NCBI GenBank assembly: GCA_964418595.1
Contig: CAYQMF010000197.1
Coordinates: 1-6,715, forward strand
Direction of reading: 5' to 3'
Length of the DNA: 6,715 nucleotides
DNA from: CAYQMF01 sp964418595
Lineage (GTDB): Bacteria; Planctomycetota; UBA1135; UBA2386
Of this stretch, positions 5,117 through 6,715 are shown one piece after another. Position 1 is the first letter of the stretch. Each line of letters starts with the position of its first letter. The position numbers and the translations under genes were made by a program. The notes under the pieces were generated by a model. The model saw only the letters and a list, made by a program, of their open reading frames with translations, had not been told where the DNA came from and searched no databases.

Positions 5117-6454
5117 TCCGATGAGCAGGCGCCGGAGCGAGCGCGGGACCGGAAGGTCGTAGGGCGTGCGGGTCGCGGCGATCCCCGAGGTCGTCGACAA
5201 CCACGCGATCCACGGCGCCTCGGTCCTCTCCACCCGCCCGATCTCGCGCCCGAGCGAGTCGTCGAGGAGTGAGCTGCCGTTGCCCTTGCCGTCGTGGAAG
5301 CAGGCGCGCACGTAGGCGAGGAAGCGCGGGCGGACGTCGACGGCGGGGGTCCCGGCGCGGGCGGCCGGATCCATCAGCCACGCCACGAACATCGTGGTGT
5401 TGGCGACGTGGAAGCCGGCGAGGTTGCGGTCCTCGTAGTACTGCTGCATGCGCAGGTGCACGAGCTTCTCGAGGCCGTAGGGCCGGTAGCGCAGGGTGCG
5501 GTCGGCGAGCACGACTTCGAGCTTGGGCGCCTCGAGGCGCAGATAGCCGGGCCGGCCCTGCGCGCGGCTCGAGAACCACTGCGACAGGCCGACCTCGATC
5601 CACGGCGCGATCCGCTCCTCGAACGTGTTCGGTCGCGTCGCCTTCGGCGTGAGCAGCGTCGTGTAGAGGAGCTGCTCGACCGTGACTCCGGGGAGCCCCG
5701 CCGGCCGCTCGTTCGGCGCGCCGAGGAACGTGTGCACGAGGCTGCCGCCGCGCAGCGACGGATCGCAGTAGGGCTCGGCGATGTCGGAGTTGAGCCTGGG
5801 GAGCGCGTCGGCCGACGGATGCAGCTCGACCTCCACGGGCTCGAAGAGCGAGAGGGGCCGCAGGTCCTTGCCGAGTTCGCGCCAGAACGCCGCGTAGGTC
5901 CGCTCCAGGTCGAAGAGCGCGTCGATGGCGACGCGCAGGCCGCTTTCGGAGCGCAGGCGGAAGTGCTCGGAGCGCAGCTCGAAGCGCGTCGCGGTCTTGC
6001 GCGCCAGCTCGTCGGGGCGGACGAAGCCGTTCTCCCAGCGGTAGCGCCAGTCGCCCTTCTTGCCCTGGTTGCCGAGCATCGCGTGCGCGCCTTCGTGGTC
6101 GGGGTCGCGCAGCAGCACGTGCCACGCCTGCAGGCGGGCGAGGTCTTCGAGGCCGCGCCCGCGCGCGATCTCTGCCAGCGTCCACTCCGCATCGAGGCTC
6201 AAGCCCTCGCGACGCAGGTCGAGCAGCTCCGCCACCATGTCGGCGACGGTGCGGACACGCGCGACCCTGGGCCAGGCGATACGCTCGCGCTGCCCGCCGT
6301 CGCTGAGCAGGAGGTGCTCCGGCTCGTAGCGCTGCACCACCCGCCCGACGAGGACATCTCCCGTGGTGAGTTCGACCTGATCGCGGCGGTCGGGCTTCTG
6401 CGCGTGGGAAGGCAGCGCGAGCGAGAGCACGGCCAGGAGCGGGAGCGCATGCAT
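5111..6454 (-). CDS. Secreted protein with barrel-like N-domain and degenerate peptidase-MA/DUF1570-like domain
   Basis: A 447-residue exported protein of unknown role. Residues 1-18 ('MHALPLLAVLSLALPSHA') form a signal peptide with cleavage likely after SHA; its n-region has no Lys or Arg. Residues 26-68 ('VELTTGDVLVGRVVQRYEP' onward) resemble a small SH3/Sm-like barrel. Residues 70-155 are helical and TPR-like ('HVLLRDPDHEGAHAMLG'). From 'TRFELRSEHFRLRSE' (156-170) to about 390 the layout resembles planctomycete gluzincin-like domains. However, the expected HExxH reads V-E-Q-L-L (259-263), and the usual W-x-E-E-G-L reads 'PWIEVGL' (284-290), so the zinc ligands appear lost. The start is fixed by an in-frame TAG three codons upstream. 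It converges on the prenyl synthase gene. The fold assignment is inference; a structural role or an unrelated fold is possible. Confidence 0.85.
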   Translation of the reverse strand: MHALPLLAVLSLALPSHAQKPDRRDQVELTTGDVLVGRVVQRYEPEHLLLSDGGQRERIAWPRVARVRTVADMVAELLDLRREGLSLDAEWTLAEIARGRGLEDLARLQAWHVLLRDPDHEGAHAMLGNQGKKGDWRYRWENGFVRPDELARKTATRFELRSEHFRLRSESGLRVAIDALFDLERTYAAFWRELGKDLRPLSLFEPVEVELHPSADALPRLNSDIAEPYCDPSLRGGSLVHTFLGAPNERPAGLPGVTVEQLLYTTLLTPKATRPNTFEERIAPWIEVGLSQWFSSRAQGRPGYLRLEAPKLEVVLADRTLRYRPYGLEKLVHLRMQQYYEDRNLAGFHVANTTMFVAWLMDPAARAGTPAVDVRPRFLAYVRACFHDGKGNGSSLLDDSLGREIGRVERTEAPWIAWLSTTSGIAATRTPYDLPVPRSLRRLLIGR

Positions 6455-6460
6455 GGGGGC

Positions 6461-6468
6461 ATGCTAGG
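6461..6468 (-). promoter_or_regulatory. -10 element giving a probable leaderless transcript of the secreted-protein gene
   Basis: On the minus strand CCTAGCAT ends exactly 6 bases before the ATG at 6454, so RNA would start at or next to the start codon. No Shine-Dalgarno sequence could fit. No convincing -35 box is found 16-18 bases upstream. The TAG of this element is also the in-frame stop that limits the gene. Confidence 0.45.
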
Positions 6469-6564
6469 CGCAGGTCGAGGGAGAAGCGGACGGGGTGGGG
6501 TGCATTTCCGGGGGAGGGATGTGCGGCGCGGCTCGAGGCGGGTCGGGTGTTCGGGCTCGGACTC

Positions 6565-6593
6565 GGCAGCGCGGCGCGTTGCGCCGCGCTGCC
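6565..6593. repeat. Perfect 13-bp inverted repeat with 3-base loop
   Basis: GGCAGCGCGGCGC (6565-6577) and its exact reverse complement (6581-6593) flank GTT. The predicted hairpin is very stable. It lies about 110 bases upstream of the secreted-protein gene. No T-run follows on either strand, so a classical intrinsic terminator is not supported; a REP-like extragenic palindrome or a terminator for a gene beyond the window are possible. Confidence 0.85.
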
Positions 6594-6600
6594 AGGCTCG

Positions 6601-6700
6601 GGCTCAGGCTCGTACGGGCCCGGGGAGAGGTCGGTACGACGGAGTGATCTGCCGCGTCCCTCTCTCCCCGTGCACGCCCGAGCCCGTACGAGCCCGAGCC
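6601..6700. repeat. Long interrupted inverted repeat, 18 of 19 outer pairs plus 9 inner pairs
   Basis: The outer arm 6601-6619 pairs with 6682-6700 at 18 of 19 positions (one A/C mismatch at 6606/6695). The inner arm CGGGGAGAG (6621-6629) pairs perfectly with CTCTCCCCG (6662-6670). The arms are separated by a 1-base versus 11-base internal bulge and close a loop of about 32 bases holding a small stem GTCG/CGAC (6630-6640). A competing pairing, 6595-6605 with 6690-6700 (11 bp), is possible. It may be a structured RNA, a mobile palindromic element or a terminator region. Confidence 0.75.
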
Positions 6701-6715
6701 AGCCGCCGCGGCGCA

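Larger units (their letters stand above)
6468..6715. other. Gene-free, strongly structured right end of the window
   Basis: No plausible coding frame is visible on either strand. The stretch is GC-rich, with repeated GGCTCG/GGGCTCGG motifs (around 6532, 6553, 6595 and 6607, and inverted around 6690), one perfect hairpin, one long interrupted inverted repeat, and a short palindrome CGCCGCGGCG (6704-6713). Confidence 0.6.

Noticed and set aside
3774..6185. 803-codon minus-strand open frame across tatA, prenyl synthase and the secreted-protein gene
   Set aside because: Arginine/proline-rich low-complexity translation, antisense to tatA and the prenyl synthase and out of frame with the real minus-strand gene.

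Overview
The window is a high-GC (roughly 70 % by eye) bacterial chromosomal segment carrying housekeeping genes. The proteins point, without proving it, to Planctomycetota or a similar high-GC environmental lineage. The hints are a secreted protein opening with a 'TTGDVLVGRVV' beta-barrel-like module, a small membrane protein ending in the tail 'LSGLDLGPDPDAWEAWL' that is common next to HEAT-like repeats in planctomycetes, and an ECF-type sigma factor fragment. I see no insertion sequence, phage gene, tRNA, rRNA or CRISPR array.

Layout. The left edge (1-214, minus strand) holds the N-terminus of an ECF-like sigma factor, with a CCTT repeat sitting on its ribosome-binding site. After about 360 bases without a gene come two small overlapping minus-strand genes of unknown function (579-1090). 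Divergent from these is the plus-strand operon sucC-sucD-orf (1245-3726). sucC and sucD encode the beta and alpha subunits of succinyl-CoA synthetase of the TCA cycle. The third gene encodes a two-helix membrane protein that starts 3 bases after sucD. A new plus-strand unit follows: a TatA-type twin-arginine translocase subunit (3847-4068) and a long-chain all-trans polyprenyl diphosphate synthase (4113-5108), which probably makes a quinone side chain. Converging on it, with only 2 bases between stop codons, is a minus-strand gene for a secreted protein resembling a peptidase-MA/DUF1570 domain that has lost its zinc ligands (5111-6454). The last 250 bases (6468-6715) hold no gene but carry a perfect 13-bp hairpin and a long interrupted inverted repeat.

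How the genes relate. sucCD (TCA cycle), the prenyl synthase (quinone precursor) and TatA (export of folded, often cofactor-bearing proteins) all fit respiratory metabolism, but only sucC, sucD and the small membrane gene look co-transcribed. The clearest regulatory pattern is that the tetranucleotide CTAG, very rare here, occurs just three times by eye. Each time it lies inside a likely -10 element upstream of a transcription unit (sucC, tatA, the secreted protein). Two of these units appear to start translation with a leader too short for a Shine-Dalgarno site. I found no convincing new multi-gene system. The items most worth checking are the apparent pseudopeptidase, the promoter/leader pattern, the repeat at the sigma-factor start and the structured DNA at the right end.
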